This document shows positions 48,875-58,700 of a DNA stretch of 64,000 nucleotides, piece after piece. Location of the stretch: positions 930,001 to 994,000 of the forward strand of contig NC_012781.1 in assembly GCF_000020605.1 (NCBI RefSeq), read 5' to 3'. A program made the position numbers and the translations under genes. Every line of letters begins with the position of its first letter. Position 1 is the first letter of the stretch. The notes beneath the pieces were generated by a model. It ran no database searches, was not told the origin of the DNA, and saw only the letters and a list, made by a program, of their open reading frames with translations. Origin of the DNA: Agathobacter rectalis ATCC 33656. Its GTDB lineage: Bacteria; Bacillota; Clostridia; Lachnospirales; Lachnospiraceae.

Positions 48875-50269
48875 ATGAAAAAGAAACTCGTAAGCGCATT
48901 ACTTTGCGCAACAATGGCAGCATCATTACTGGCAGGCTGTGGCAGCGGAGATACATCCGACACAGGAAGCTCTGGCAAGAAAGGCGATGCAAAAACTGAA
49001 GTGACAAACGATGGCAAGATTCTCAATATCTATTGCTGGAATGATGAATTCCAGAGCCGTATCACAGACCACTATCCTGATTACAAGAAGGTGGATGCAA
49101 CACATGGCAAAATCGGAGATATTGATGTAGTCTGGAATATCACACCTAGTGAGAACAATGCGTACCAGAACAACCTTGATGAGACACTTTTGAAGCAGGC
49201 TGATGCATCGGCAGATGACAAGATTGACCTCTTCCTGGTAGAGGCTGATTACGCACCTAAGTATGTAGATTCTGATTACACAATGCCAATCAAGGATCTG
49301 GGAATCACAGACAGCGATATCTCTAAGCAGTATAAGTACACACAGGATGTCGTTACTGATTCTGAGGGCAACCTGAAGGGTCTTTCATGGCAGGGATGCC
49401 CGGGTGTTCTCTTCTACAACAGAGCAGCAGCAAAAGAGGTACTTGGAACAGATGATCCGGATGAGGTTCAGAAGTCAGTATCTGACTGGGATGCCTTCAA
49501 TGCTACAGCTGAGAAGATGAAAGCAGCAGGCTACAAGATGACATCTACAGCAAACGATACATACCGTGTATACTCTAACAACGTTTCTAAGAAATGGGTC
49601 AGCGATGACAAGAAAATCCAGATTGATGACAACATCATGAAGTGGGTTGATGATTCTAAGAAGCTTGTAGACGCAGGCGAGACGGGAACAGCAGATCTAT
49701 GGTCAGATGACTGGAAGAAGGGCTTCTATCCTGAAGGAAAAGTATTCTCATACTTTGGACCTGCATGGTTAGTAAACTTCTCAATGGCAGCAGATGAGTC
49801 CGGTTCTATCGGAAACCAGGGCGGCTGGGGTGCAGCTCAGGGACCACAGGGCTTCTTCTGGGGCGGCACATGGATCTGTGCAGCAGCGGGAACAGACAAT
49901 GCTGACCTTGTAAAGGACATCATGCTCAAGATGACAACAGACGATGATATCATGAAGGATATCGTTGTAAAGGATGACGATTTCGTAAACAACAGCACAG
50001 TTATGGATGGTCTTGCAGACGGAACAATCATGGGCAAGGACGACAAGCCTTACACAAGTACAATACTTGGTGGACAGAATCCATTACCAATGTATATAGC
50101 CGGTGTTAAGACTCTCGATTTAAGCAACCTTTCAGCTTATGACCAGGGCTGCAACGAGGAGTTCCAGAAGGCTATGAAGGATTACTTCGAAGGAAACTGC
50201 GATAAGGATACAGCTATTGAGACCTTCAAGAAGGCAGTTATTGAGAAATATCCTGACATCTCAGAATAA
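48875..50269 (+). CDS. ABC sugar importer solute-binding lipoprotein (probable cellobiose/cellodextrin)
   Basis: 464 residues. A type II signal peptide ends in the lipobox LAGC (lipidated Cys22 or so), then a Gly/Ser/Asp linker. Extracellular binding-protein family 1 fold with ILNIYCWNDEFQSRI, GLSWQGCPGVLFYNRAAAKE and a Trp/Gly-rich WGAAQGPQGFFWGGTWICAAAG. Neighbouring GH94 suggests cellobiose or short cellodextrins as ligand, by inference. AGGAGG precedes the ATG. Two permease genes follow after a stem-loop. Confidence 0.92.
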   Translation: MKKKLVSALLCATMAASLLAGCGSGDTSDTGSSGKKGDAKTEVTNDGKILNIYCWNDEFQSRITDHYPDYKKVDATHGKIGDIDVVWNITPSENNAYQNNLDETLLKQADASADDKIDLFLVEADYAPKYVDSDYTMPIKDLGITDSDISKQYKYTQDVVTDSEGNLKGLSWQGCPGVLFYNRAAAKEVLGTDDPDEVQKSVSDWDAFNATAEKMKAAGYKMTSTANDTYRVYSNNVSKKWVSDDKKIQIDDNIMKWVDDSKKLVDAGETGTADLWSDDWKKGFYPEGKVFSYFGPAWLVNFSMAADESGSIGNQGGWGAAQGPQGFFWGGTWICAAAGTDNADLVKDIMLKMTTDDDIMKDIVVKDDDFVNNSTVMDGLADGTIMGKDDKPYTSTILGGQNPLPMYIAGVKTLDLSNLSAYDQGCNEEFQKAMKDYFEGNCDKDTAIETFKKAVIEKYPDISE

Positions 50270-50315
50270 GATAGTTTTTGAATTGACTATAGGGCTAACA
50301 ATATAAAATAATAAA

Positions 50316-50352
50316 TACCCTGTCTGCCTTGCGTAAGCAGGCAGGCGGGGTA
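50316..50352 (+). promoter_or_regulatory. intercistronic stem-loop between binding protein and permease genes
   Basis: TACCCTGTCTGCCTTGC (50316-50332) pairs, with G-T pairs and a small bulge, with GCAGGCAGGCGGGGTA (50337-50352), followed by ATATTTTT. Same position and kind as the hairpin in the xylo-oligosaccharide operon. Confidence 0.7.
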
Positions 50353-50429
50353 ATATTTTTAAAATCAATAAAATCAGTTAACAGCATTACATAACCATTG
50401 ACTACAATACCAGTTGGGAGGTAGGTATT

Positions 50430-51347
50430 ATGAGAAAGAGTGGAGGTAAAGCGGTCAGATATAACAAATGGGGCTATATCTTTCTGATTCCGTTTATCGT
50501 TGTATACGTAGTATTTCAGCTGGTACCGTTAATCACTACCATTTACAACAGTTTTTTTGAAAATTATATGTCGGGTCTTACACAGGTAGGCCCAAACTTT
50601 GTTGGATTTGAAAACTATGAAAAATTGTTCACATCCGGTGATATCTGGCAGTATTTTAAGAACACAATGGTTCTTTGGATCATGTGCTTCATACCGCAGA
50701 TATTCTTATCACTGCTCCTTGGAGCATGGTTTTCGGATGTCAGCCTAAAGCTCAAGGGAACAAGATTTTTTAAAACAGTTATATATCTGCCAAATCTGAT
50801 TATGGCTTCAGCATTTTCACTGTTATTCTTTACATTGTTTGCTGATGGGGGACCGATAAACAATCTGCTTATACAGATAGGCTTCATCTCAGAGCCGTAC
50901 AAGTTCCTGTCGCATGTTGGCAGTACAAGAGGACTCATCGCTTTGATGAACTGTCTGATGTGGTTTGGTAATACAACCATCCTGCTTATGGCAGGTATGC
51001 TTGGAATCGATACATCACTTTTTGAGGCAGCAGAGGTGGACGGAGCAACATCCACACAGGTGTTCTTTAAGATAACACTTCCGCTCCTTAGACCGATACT
51101 GATATATGTAATCATTACATCACTTATCGGTGGCTTACAGCTCTTTGATGTACCACAGATTTTGACAAACGGAACCGGTAATCCGGTCAGATCGAGCATG
51201 ACACTTATCATGTACTTAAACAAACGTCTGTACAGTAAGGATTATGGAATGTCCGGTGCACTGTCAGTTATACTGTTTATCATCACAGCAATACTTAGTG
51301 TGGCGGTATTCAAGCTAAGCGGCAACGATGATAAGAGAAAGGAGTAG
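50430..51347 (+). CDS. ABC sugar importer permease (MalF/UgpA-like)
   Basis: 305 residues, six predicted helices, EAA loop EAAEVDGATSTQVFFKITLPLLRP. GGGAGGTAGGT precedes the ATG. It begins 160 bp after the binding-protein gene, beyond a stem-loop, and the second permease follows after 6 bp. Forms the transmembrane part of the presumed cellobiose importer. Confidence 0.94.
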   Translation: MRKSGGKAVRYNKWGYIFLIPFIVVYVVFQLVPLITTIYNSFFENYMSGLTQVGPNFVGFENYEKLFTSGDIWQYFKNTMVLWIMCFIPQIFLSLLLGAWFSDVSLKLKGTRFFKTVIYLPNLIMASAFSLLFFTLFADGGPINNLLIQIGFISEPYKFLSHVGSTRGLIALMNCLMWFGNTTILLMAGMLGIDTSLFEAAEVDGATSTQVFFKITLPLLRPILIYVIITSLIGGLQLFDVPQILTNGTGNPVRSSMTLIMYLNKRLYSKDYGMSGALSVILFIITAILSVAVFKLSGNDDKRKE

Positions 51348-51353
51348 GTCGAT

Positions 51354-52217
51354 ATGGCAGCAAATGTAAACAAAAAAAAGAAAGGTATGGGAATCCATGC
51401 CAGACGTGCATTAGCATATATCGTGCTTGTGATAATCTCTTTCTTCTGTCTGTTCTGGTTCTACGTAATGATAATAAATGCAACCAGATCAAACGGAGAG
51501 CTTCAGTCAGGATTTACGGCAATTCCGAGTACGCACCTGCTTGACAACTGGAATTCACTCTTACATGACACACTTCCGGTCATAAGAGGTATGTTTAACA
51601 GCCTTTTTGTAGCAGCCTGCAGTGCAGTACTGTGTGTATATTTTTCGACAATGACAGCATATGCCATACATGCATATGAGTTCAAGGCAAAGAAATTCAT
51701 TTCCACCTTTATACTTATGGTTATGATGATTCCTACACAGGTTACAGCTCTTGGATTTGTTAAATTGGTAACAGGCATGGGACTGATGGATTCGTTTATT
51801 CCACTTATAGTTCCGACAATTGCTTCACCTGTCACATATTTTTACATGAAGCAGTATATGGAGAGCTCACTTCCATTGTCTCTGATTGAGGCAGCGAGAA
51901 TTGACGGCTCCGGAGAGTTTAGGACGTTTAATCATATCGTGCTTCCGCTGATGAAGCCGGCAATAGCAGTACAGGCAATTTTCTCCTTTGTAAGCAGCTG
52001 GAACAATTACTTCACTCCGGCACTTATATTACACGAAAACAATAAGAAGACACTTCCAATCCTGTTAGCACAGCTTAGAAGTGCAGACTTCTTGAAGTTT
52101 GATATGGGAAAGGTATACATGATGATTACATTCTCTATCCTTCCTGTAATAGTGGTTTACCTTATTCTTTCAAAGCACATCGTAGGTGGTGTTGCCATGG
52201 GAAGTGTGAAGGGCTGA
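51354..52217 (+). CDS. ABC sugar importer permease (MalG/UgpE-like)
   Basis: 287 residues, six predicted helices, EAA loop EAARIDGSGEFRTFNHIVLPLMKP. AAAGGAG precedes the start. Partner of the upstream permease. As in the xylo-oligosaccharide operon there is no ATPase gene, so an ATPase shared between sugar importers is presumed. Confidence 0.94.
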   Translation: MAANVNKKKKGMGIHARRALAYIVLVIISFFCLFWFYVMIINATRSNGELQSGFTAIPSTHLLDNWNSLLHDTLPVIRGMFNSLFVAACSAVLCVYFSTMTAYAIHAYEFKAKKFISTFILMVMMIPTQVTALGFVKLVTGMGLMDSFIPLIVPTIASPVTYFYMKQYMESSLPLSLIEAARIDGSGEFRTFNHIVLPLMKPAIAVQAIFSFVSSWNNYFTPALILHENNKKTLPILLAQLRSADFLKFDMGKVYMMITFSILPVIVVYLILSKHIVGGVAMGSVKG

Positions 52218-52268
52218 TACAGACCATTGATTAAAACAATTTTCTCTTTATATTTTTTCCCTTCATCT

Positions 52269-52301
52269 AAAAAGGACCGCTCACCCGGGCGGTCCTTTTT
52301 T
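52269..52301 (+). terminator. terminator of the cellobiose transport operon
   Basis: AAAAAGGACCGC (52269-52280) pairs with GCGGTCCTTTTTT. The stem is flanked by A and T runs, so it may work in both directions. Confidence 0.95.
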
Positions 52302-52361
52302 ACGAGCAAAATGGCAGGCTTTTTCTCCCGCCCTCTTGACAGAATACGTTATACTATAAGT

Positions 52362-53225
52362 ATGAACGATAAGAAACAAGGAATAATATATATCATAATG
52401 GCAGGATTCTTTTTTGCCCTGATGACATTTTTTGTGAGGATGTCGGGAGATTTGCCGACCATGCAGAAGGCTTTTTTCAGGAATGCGGTAGCAGCAGTAG
52501 CGGCTGTTATCTTACTGGCAAAAAGTGATGAAGGCTTCAAAATAAAAAAGGATAGCTGGAAGGGCCTTTTTCTGCGAAGCTTCTTTGGAACAACAGGGCT
52601 TATATGCAATTTCTATGCAGTTGACCATCTGGCCATCGCAGATGCCAATATTCTAAACAAATTGTCACCGTTTTTTGCCATAATCATGTCATATTTTGTG
52701 CTTAAGGAGAAAGCAAACAAGACAGAGTGGCTGTGCGTGGTAACGGCGTTTATAGGTGCTGTTTTTGTGGTGAAACCATCTATGAATGTGCAGTTTTTTA
52801 ATGCCATGATTGGTGTAATAGGAGGTTTTGGCGCAGGTGTAGCGTATACATTTGTGCGAAAGCTCGGTAAGCAGGGAGAGAGAGGACCTGTGATAGTCAT
52901 GTGCTTTTCGGTATTTTCATGTATAGTGACGGCTCCGTTTCTGCTTGTCGGAGCAAAGCCTATGAGTGTATATCAGATTGTCATGCTGCTTTTGGCAGGA
53001 GCTGCAGCTACAGGGGGACAGCTTTCAATCACAAAGGCATACACCAAGGCACCTGCAAAGGAGATATCGGTGTTCGACTATTCGCAGGTTATCTTTGCTG
53101 CCTTGCTGGGATTTGTCTTTTTGCAACAGATACCGGACTATCTAAGTGTGATAGGATATGTTATAATAATTGGCAGTGCAATTTTTAAATGGAACTATAA
53201 TCTCAGATACGAGGAAAAAGTATGA
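52362..53225 (+). CDS. EamA/DMT-superfamily transporter
   Basis: 287 residues with ten predicted helices in two EamA repeats (about 5-135 and 150-282). The ATG at 52362 gives the usual short N-terminus; the frame is open further upstream through the terminator, which is not coding. No good ribosome binding site precedes it, and TTGACA occurs 20 bp upstream without a well-spaced -10, so the true start is uncertain. Substrate unknown; the family exports metabolites. It overlaps nrdG by 4 bp (ATGA). Confidence 0.88.
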   Translation: MNDKKQGIIYIIMAGFFFALMTFFVRMSGDLPTMQKAFFRNAVAAVAAVILLAKSDEGFKIKKDSWKGLFLRSFFGTTGLICNFYAVDHLAIADANILNKLSPFFAIIMSYFVLKEKANKTEWLCVVTAFIGAVFVVKPSMNVQFFNAMIGVIGGFGAGVAYTFVRKLGKQGERGPVIVMCFSVFSCIVTAPFLLVGAKPMSVYQIVMLLLAGAAATGGQLSITKAYTKAPAKEISVFDYSQVIFAALLGFVFLQQIPDYLSVIGYVIIIGSAIFKWNYNLRYEEKV

Positions 53226-53749
53226 ACTACGCAGGAATAAAATATTGTGACATAGCAAACGGACTGGGCTGCCGCACGGTGCTTTTTGTATCAGGCTGCA
53301 GAAATCACTGTAAGGGCTGTTTTCAGCCGCAGACATGGGAATTTGACTATGGAGAGCCGTTTGATGAACAGATACAAAACGAGATACTCGACTCGCTTAA
53401 GCCTGCCTATGTGCAGGGAATTACCCTTTTAGGCGGTGATCCTTTTGAGGAGGAGAATCAGGAGGCACTTGTGCCGTTTATGAGAAGAGTTAAGGAGCGC
53501 TATTCCAATAAGGATGTGTGGGCTTACACAGGCTATCTGTACGAAGAACTGTTAGAAAACGGACGCAAGCACACAGAGTATACGGATGAGCTTTTATCTA
53601 TGATAGATGTTCTGGTAGATGGTCCGTTTATAGAGGAACAGAAGGATATCACGCTCAAATTCAAAGGCTCTGCAAACCAGCGTGTGATAGACATGGAGAA
53701 GACAAGAGCAACAGGAGAAGTGTCTATACTGGAATTTACGAAAATATGA
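53222..53749 (+). CDS. nrdG: anaerobic ribonucleotide reductase activating protein
   Basis: 175 residues, the normal NrdG size. The radical-SAM cluster motif is CRNHCKGC, followed by LLGGDPFEEENQEALVPF. It generates the glycyl radical on NrdD under anaerobic conditions. nrdD is not in the window. Its start overlaps the transporter stop, and its stop overlaps a possible start of the next gene, so these genes are translationally coupled. Confidence 0.94.
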   Translation: MNYAGIKYCDIANGLGCRTVLFVSGCRNHCKGCFQPQTWEFDYGEPFDEQIQNEILDSLKPAYVQGITLLGGDPFEEENQEALVPFMRRVKERYSNKDVWAYTGYLYEELLENGRKHTEYTDELLSMIDVLVDGPFIEEQKDITLKFKGSANQRVIDMEKTRATGEVSILEFTKI

Positions 53750-53763
53750 TTAGAGGATTTGAA

Positions 53764-54102
53764 ATGAAGAAAAAATGCGACAGATTATTAGGAATACTGT
53801 GCTATGCGCTTGGAATTTTAGCGGCGCTTTATGTGGGAGGTTATCTTATGCTGATTAAGCCTATTCATGTGATTATCATTGCATTTGGCAATGATATGCT
53901 GACACTTCCACTCTTGCTTAAGAGTATCATAAAGATAGCATTTTCTACGACATTTGCAGGGCTTGTGTGGTGCATCGGATACATAGGCTACAACTTTTTT
54001 AAGGGAAATGAGGACCCTGACTGGGCGGCTATAGAAGCGCGCTTCAGAAATAAGCACAGTGATACAACAAACGAAGATTTACTGAAGGAGAGAGAAGTAT
54101 GA
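53764..54102 (+). CDS. small two-helix membrane protein of unknown function
   Basis: 112 residues from the ATG at 53764 with AGAGGA 8 nt upstream; an ATG at 53746 overlapping the nrdG stop is an alternative start. Two hydrophobic segments (about 9-38 and 55-80) and a charged cytoplasmic-looking tail. No known domain. Its stop overlaps the start of the fliB-like gene by 4 bp, which suggests a coupled operon. Confidence 0.75.
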   Translation: MKKKCDRLLGILCYALGILAALYVGGYLMLIKPIHVIIIAFGNDMLTLPLLLKSIIKIAFSTTFAGLVWCIGYIGYNFFKGNEDPDWAAIEARFRNKHSDTTNEDLLKEREV

Positions 54103-55148
54103 TAGTCCGTGTACCTGATTATTTTTCAGAGTTTAGCTGCATAGCCGGAGACTGCAAGGATAGCTGCTGTCTGGGCTGGGAAATTGATATTGATGAGGAT
54201 TCATATGAGTATTATCAGACATTGCCCGGAGAGGTCGGAGAGCGTCTGAGAAAGGGCATGTATGAAACGGAGGATGGCGGGCACGGCATCCGTACAAATA
54301 ATTGCGGGCGCTGCATTATGCTAAATGACAAGAATCTGTGTGATTTATACATAGCAGCTGGCGAGGCATCGCTTAGTGAGGTGTGCACCGATTTCCCAAG
54401 GTTTGGCATAGAGTACAGAAACGTGGAGCAGAAGTGCCTGAGCCTTGCGTGCGAGGAGGTCTGCCGTATATTTTTCAGCAAAACAAAGCCTGTTAAGTTT
54501 GTAGAGCAGGAGCTTTTTGGCGACAGCGATGATGACCAGGGAGTCACAGAGGAAGAGGCAGCATTTTTTGAGGAGGTGCAGCGCGAGCTGATTGCCATAC
54601 TCCAGGACAGGACAAAGCCAATCGGAGTACGCGTGGATGAGTACCTTGACAGGGCAAACGAGTACCAGAATAAGCTGAGCCAAAACGATGTTGAAAAGCA
54701 TATAGACTGGCTTTCGTTTAATGATTTTTCATTTGAGCACTTTGATATCCGCTTCGGTATCATCAATGAGATGGAGCTTTTGCGCCAGGTATGGCAGGAT
54801 TTCAAGGATGATATGCAGACAGTCCTCACAGAGGATGATTATGAAAAACGCATGAAGGAGTACATGGCTAGCGGCGATTACCGTGAAAACGATATCGAGC
54901 AGCTTCTTGTATACTTTACCTTCAGATATATCATGAATGCCATCTATGACTCAAATATCATGGTTTATGCATATTTAAGCGTCATGTTTACCATGATAGT
55001 CAGGGATATGAATGCCACTCGCTTCTACAAAAACGGTGGCAGCTTCACCATAGAGGACCAGATGGAGGTGGCAAGGATCTTCTCCAAGGAAGTGGAGCAT
55101 TCCGAGGAAAATGTGGAGGCCGCCAAGGAAGAAATTATCTGGGGATAG
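54099..55148 (+). CDS. fliB: flagellin lysine N-methylase (FliB family)
   Basis: 349 residues. The N-terminal cysteine-rich signature CxxxCCxGW (CKDSCCLGWEIDID), CGRCIML, LCDLY and the VCTDFPR block are characteristic of FliB proteins, which methylate lysines in flagellin and need a metal or cluster bound by the cysteines. The C-terminal half is helical. The host is inferred to be motile from the chemoreceptor gene. No flagellar genes are adjacent; the gene is coupled to a small membrane protein and nrdG. Other methylation targets are possible. Confidence 0.85.
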   Translation: MIVRVPDYFSEFSCIAGDCKDSCCLGWEIDIDEDSYEYYQTLPGEVGERLRKGMYETEDGGHGIRTNNCGRCIMLNDKNLCDLYIAAGEASLSEVCTDFPRFGIEYRNVEQKCLSLACEEVCRIFFSKTKPVKFVEQELFGDSDDDQGVTEEEAAFFEEVQRELIAILQDRTKPIGVRVDEYLDRANEYQNKLSQNDVEKHIDWLSFNDFSFEHFDIRFGIINEMELLRQVWQDFKDDMQTVLTEDDYEKRMKEYMASGDYRENDIEQLLVYFTFRYIMNAIYDSNIMVYAYLSVMFTMIVRDMNATRFYKNGGSFTIEDQMEVARIFSKEVEHSEENVEAAKEEIIWG

Positions 55149-55184
55149 TTGATTTAGAGATTAAATATATAATAAAATAACAAT

Positions 55185-55248
55185 ATAATTTTTTAGTTTT
55201 TGATTTTAGATTTTTAGTTTTTGGTTTTTAGATTTTAGTTTTCAAAAG
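55185..55248. repeat. AT-rich imperfect tandem repeats
   Basis: Several degenerate copies of TTTTTAGTTTTTGATTTTAGA-like units follow the fliB stop. Low complexity; probably slippage-prone intergenic DNA. Confidence 0.6.
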
Positions 55249-55249
55249 A

Positions 55250-55280
55250 AGCTTGCACAGAAATGTGCAGGCTCTTTTTT
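55250..55280 (+). terminator. terminator after fliB
   Basis: AGCTTGCACA (55250-55259) pairs with TGTGCAGGCT (55264-55273), then CTTTTTT. Confidence 0.85.
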
Positions 55281-55310
55281 GTGAAATAACTAGAGGCTTC
55301 CACCATTATG

Positions 55311-55475
55311 CCATAAGCCTCATATTTTCCGGCTTATGGGCTGAATTTTGGGAGCTGTTTTAAAAGATTTAGTGATTACAGCTCCCCAAGGTCTGCCTAC
55401 TATGCTATCAATCCCTTGTAAACCATAAATTGGTACCTTGAAAACTTCACACTTTCAAGGTACCAACCATTTTTT
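55311..55475 (+). ncRNA. candidate structured RNA: three successive stem-loops upstream of the amylase
   Basis: CCATAAGCC (55311-55319) pairs with GGCTTATGG (55331-55339). GGGAGCTGT (55350-55358) pairs with ACAGCTCCC (55378-55386). TTGGTACCTTGAAA (55430-55443) pairs perfectly with TTTCAAGGTACCAA (55453-55466) and is followed by six T residues, like an intrinsic terminator. No ORF is present. The rest of the gap up to the amylase promoter (55476-55680) is AT-rich with nothing recognised. Confidence 0.45.
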
Positions 55476-55685
55476 ATAAGGTGGTTTTGACCCTTAAATC
55501 ATGTCATATAGACTAAAAAAATAATTCACAAAATTTCAAATGAAAAATTATCTATTATATCTAGGACCTTTAGTACTAAAAAAAATTCGCATATGTTACA
55601 TAAAAATGAATAAATAGTAAAATTTACCAAAATTTTGTAAAGTAATTCTCTGTTTATCCCAATAGTCGAAAACCAACGAAAATAT

Positions 55686-55727
55686 TATAATATAAGTACG
55701 AAAACGTGCGAAAGGGGATTTTCGTAC
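55686..55727 (+). promoter_or_regulatory. amylase promoter -10 and operator-like inverted repeat
   Basis: TATAAT (55686-55691) with no strong -35. Immediately downstream is a 9-bp inverted repeat GTACGAAAA (55696-55704) / TTTTCGTAC (55719-55727), containing a LacI-operator-like CGAAAACGTGCG. A repressor bound here would block transcription start. Confidence 0.55.
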
Positions 55728-55754
55728 AAACAAAATAAGAAAAGGAGAAGAAAT

Positions 55755-58700
55755 ATGAGAAAGTTAAAAGAACGCTTTCACAGGAAACATGGCATATTCC
55801 GTCAGGTATTCAGTTTGATACTGGTATTGGCGATGATTATGACTATGATTCCGTCAATCGGAGGAAACTTGGTAAAAGCAGCTTCAACTCCGATGAATGT
55901 AACTATTCATTTTATGAAGCCAAGTAATTGGAATTGGACAGAACCGGCGGTACAGTTCTGGGGATACAATTCTATTGAAGTAAGTAATGATGCGAATGGT
56001 GGAGAATCAAAAGAGATTCCAGGCTGGGGAGTGTCTGCTTATTTTTTCAGGGAAGGAACTGAAACAAATACAAATGGAGATAAGGATTATTATCTTACAG
56101 TGAAATCAGATACTACAGGATTTCAGTTTTTAGATTATAAAAACACAAGTAATTATAAAAATCCTGCTAATGATGCAAAGTTAACACAGTATACAGAAGA
56201 TACACCAACTGATGTATATTATGTAGCAAAAGACGGAAGCAATTTTGCATATTATCTTGATCCGGAAGGAAATACACCGGTTCCTGATTTACCAGAGACA
56301 GAGACAACCTTCCTCTTGGTAGGAACACTTCCTGGAACAGGCTGGGATCAAAATGCAACTCCAAACTTTGCAAAGTCTGAAACAAATGAAAATGAATACA
56401 GCATTTCTATTAAAAATGTTCCGGCACAAACTTATGAATATAAGATTCTGGAAGATCCGGCATTAAATGGCTGGGGTAAAGCATGGACAGGCGAAAGTAA
56501 TGTCCAGCTGGAAGTGAAAGCACCGGCAGATATTACCATGAAGTTGGACAAGACAGATAATGATAAAAAGACAGATATAACAATTAGTTATATTAAAACA
56601 TTGGATGTGAAAACACCGGCACAGGTAGAAAAAGGAGTAGACATTTCACTTCCGGCAAAAGGAACCTATTATGCGGGTGATACCAAGGGAAGCAAGACTG
56701 AAGGTGTAGGTGTAACTTATACTGCTGTTTCAGAAGGTATTACAGTAAGTGGCACAACTCTTAAGGTTCCAACCTCATATAAAGGAACAGATGTAACTAT
56801 CCGTGCAGCTTATAACGGAGTGAAAAAAGATATTACCATTCCGGTAGTAGATAAAGTTTATACTTATACTATTTACTATCATGATTTCAATGCAAGTCAT
56901 ATGGCAGCAGATGCAAGTTCCCTGTGGATTTGGCAGGATGGCGGAGCTGATGGAGTTCTTTATAATTTTTCTGGAACAGAGCAGTTATCCGATGAAAATA
57001 CATGGCTTAAAGCTACAGTAAAGCTTCCATATTATAAAAATATTCGTATTATTCCAAAGAACTATGGTGATACATGGTCATGGAAGAGTGAAGAAATTTC
57101 ATATGACAACACAGCAAAAGATGAAAATGTAACTTTTTACATTACATCAAACAGCAAAGAAGCATACACAACCATTCCAGAGCTTGTAAAACCAAGAGAG
57201 CGTTATGTAATGGTAGAATATGACAGACCAGCTGGTGACTATGAAGGCTGGAATATCTTTACATGGAACAGTGGATTTGGAGAAAAGGTTACTGTTAACT
57301 TCCAGAAAATGAATGGTAAGATGGTAGCCAAGATTCCAGTAAAAGATACTACAGCAGATATGATGTTATCTTTCTGTATGAGAAGAAGCACAGCAGATGA
57401 TGAATGGGCTGATAAAGATGGTGGAGACCATTATGTAAGTGTACCGGCAAATCAGAATGTTGTAAAAGCAAAATTCGTACAGGGTGAGGGAATCACAGAG
57501 GTTCTTCCATCAAATATTGGATGTGTGTTGGATGGTGAGAATGGAAAGATTCATTTCTATTATAGAGATGATGAGATGATTGCTGCTGATAATACACAGA
57601 AATCTATTGCAGATAAGGTAAGCGTTACAATAAATGGCGTAAAGCATGCAATGACTTATGATGCTGCAAATGAGAGATTTAGCTATGACTTAACTAACAT
57701 CACAACAGGAGACTACTGTTACTATTATACAGTAGATGGAGTAGAGAAGCTTGACGCATATAATGCGGAGACAAAAGATTATGATGGAAAGACATGCAGC
57801 TATCGTTTCTATAAGAAGTTTGATGCAGCTATTACAGCAGAATTATCTAAGTCCTCTATGGATTACAATGACAATAACGTATTGACAATAAAGACAAATC
57901 CTGCTGAAGGTGCAGATATGTCTGGATTTGAAGTAGCTACAGCAACGGTAGATTTAAGCGCACTTGGCTTAAGTAGTACTTATGCAATTGACCCAGAATT
58001 AATGGAAGCAACAATTTCATGTCTTGATACTACAACTACTGGAGATAAGACCCTTCCAGTAACTGTAAAGGATATATACGGAAATGTATATAGAACAAGC
58101 ACAAATGTTACAGTAACAGAGAGAGACAAGAAGGATGGAGATTTCGACTGGGATGAGGCAGTAATTTACTTTGCCGTAACTGACCGTTTCTTCGATGGAG
58201 ATAAAAGCAACAATGATGCTTATGGAGTAGGAGACTACGATACAAGCGATAAGGGTGGTTCAAGCTATCATGGTGGAGACTTTGCCGGATTAAATGAGAA
58301 ACTGGATTACCTGAAGGATTTAGGTGTAAATACCATCTGGATTACACCAATAGTAGAGAATATCACAGATGACCAGCCTGACGCAGAGACAGGTATGCAT
58401 ACGTATGGATATCATGGTTACTGGGCTAGTGATTTCACAAAGCTCAATAAACATCTTGGAACAGAGGAAGAGTTTGCAGCACTTATTGAAGCTGCCCACA
58501 GCCGTGGAATGAAGCTTATGGTTGATGTGGTATTAAACCATGCAGGCTATGGCACAGAGAACTACTTCAATAACATTCTTAAAGATGAAGATGGAAACAC
58601 AATCAAGATGCTTCGTGACAGCAGCAATACTGTTTCAGGAGATGACAAGCAAGATGCACTTTCAGACCTTCCGGACTTCGTAACTGAGGATGCAGAAGTA

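Noticed and set aside
52336-52360. TTGACA before the DMT transporter gene as a promoter
   Set aside because: The candidate -10 hexamers are only 8 or 13 bp away, too close for a functional sigma-A promoter.
54215-54829. 204-codon minus-strand frame inside the fliB-like gene
   Set aside because: Ser-rich shadow of the coding strand; the cysteine motifs of FliB are on the plus strand.
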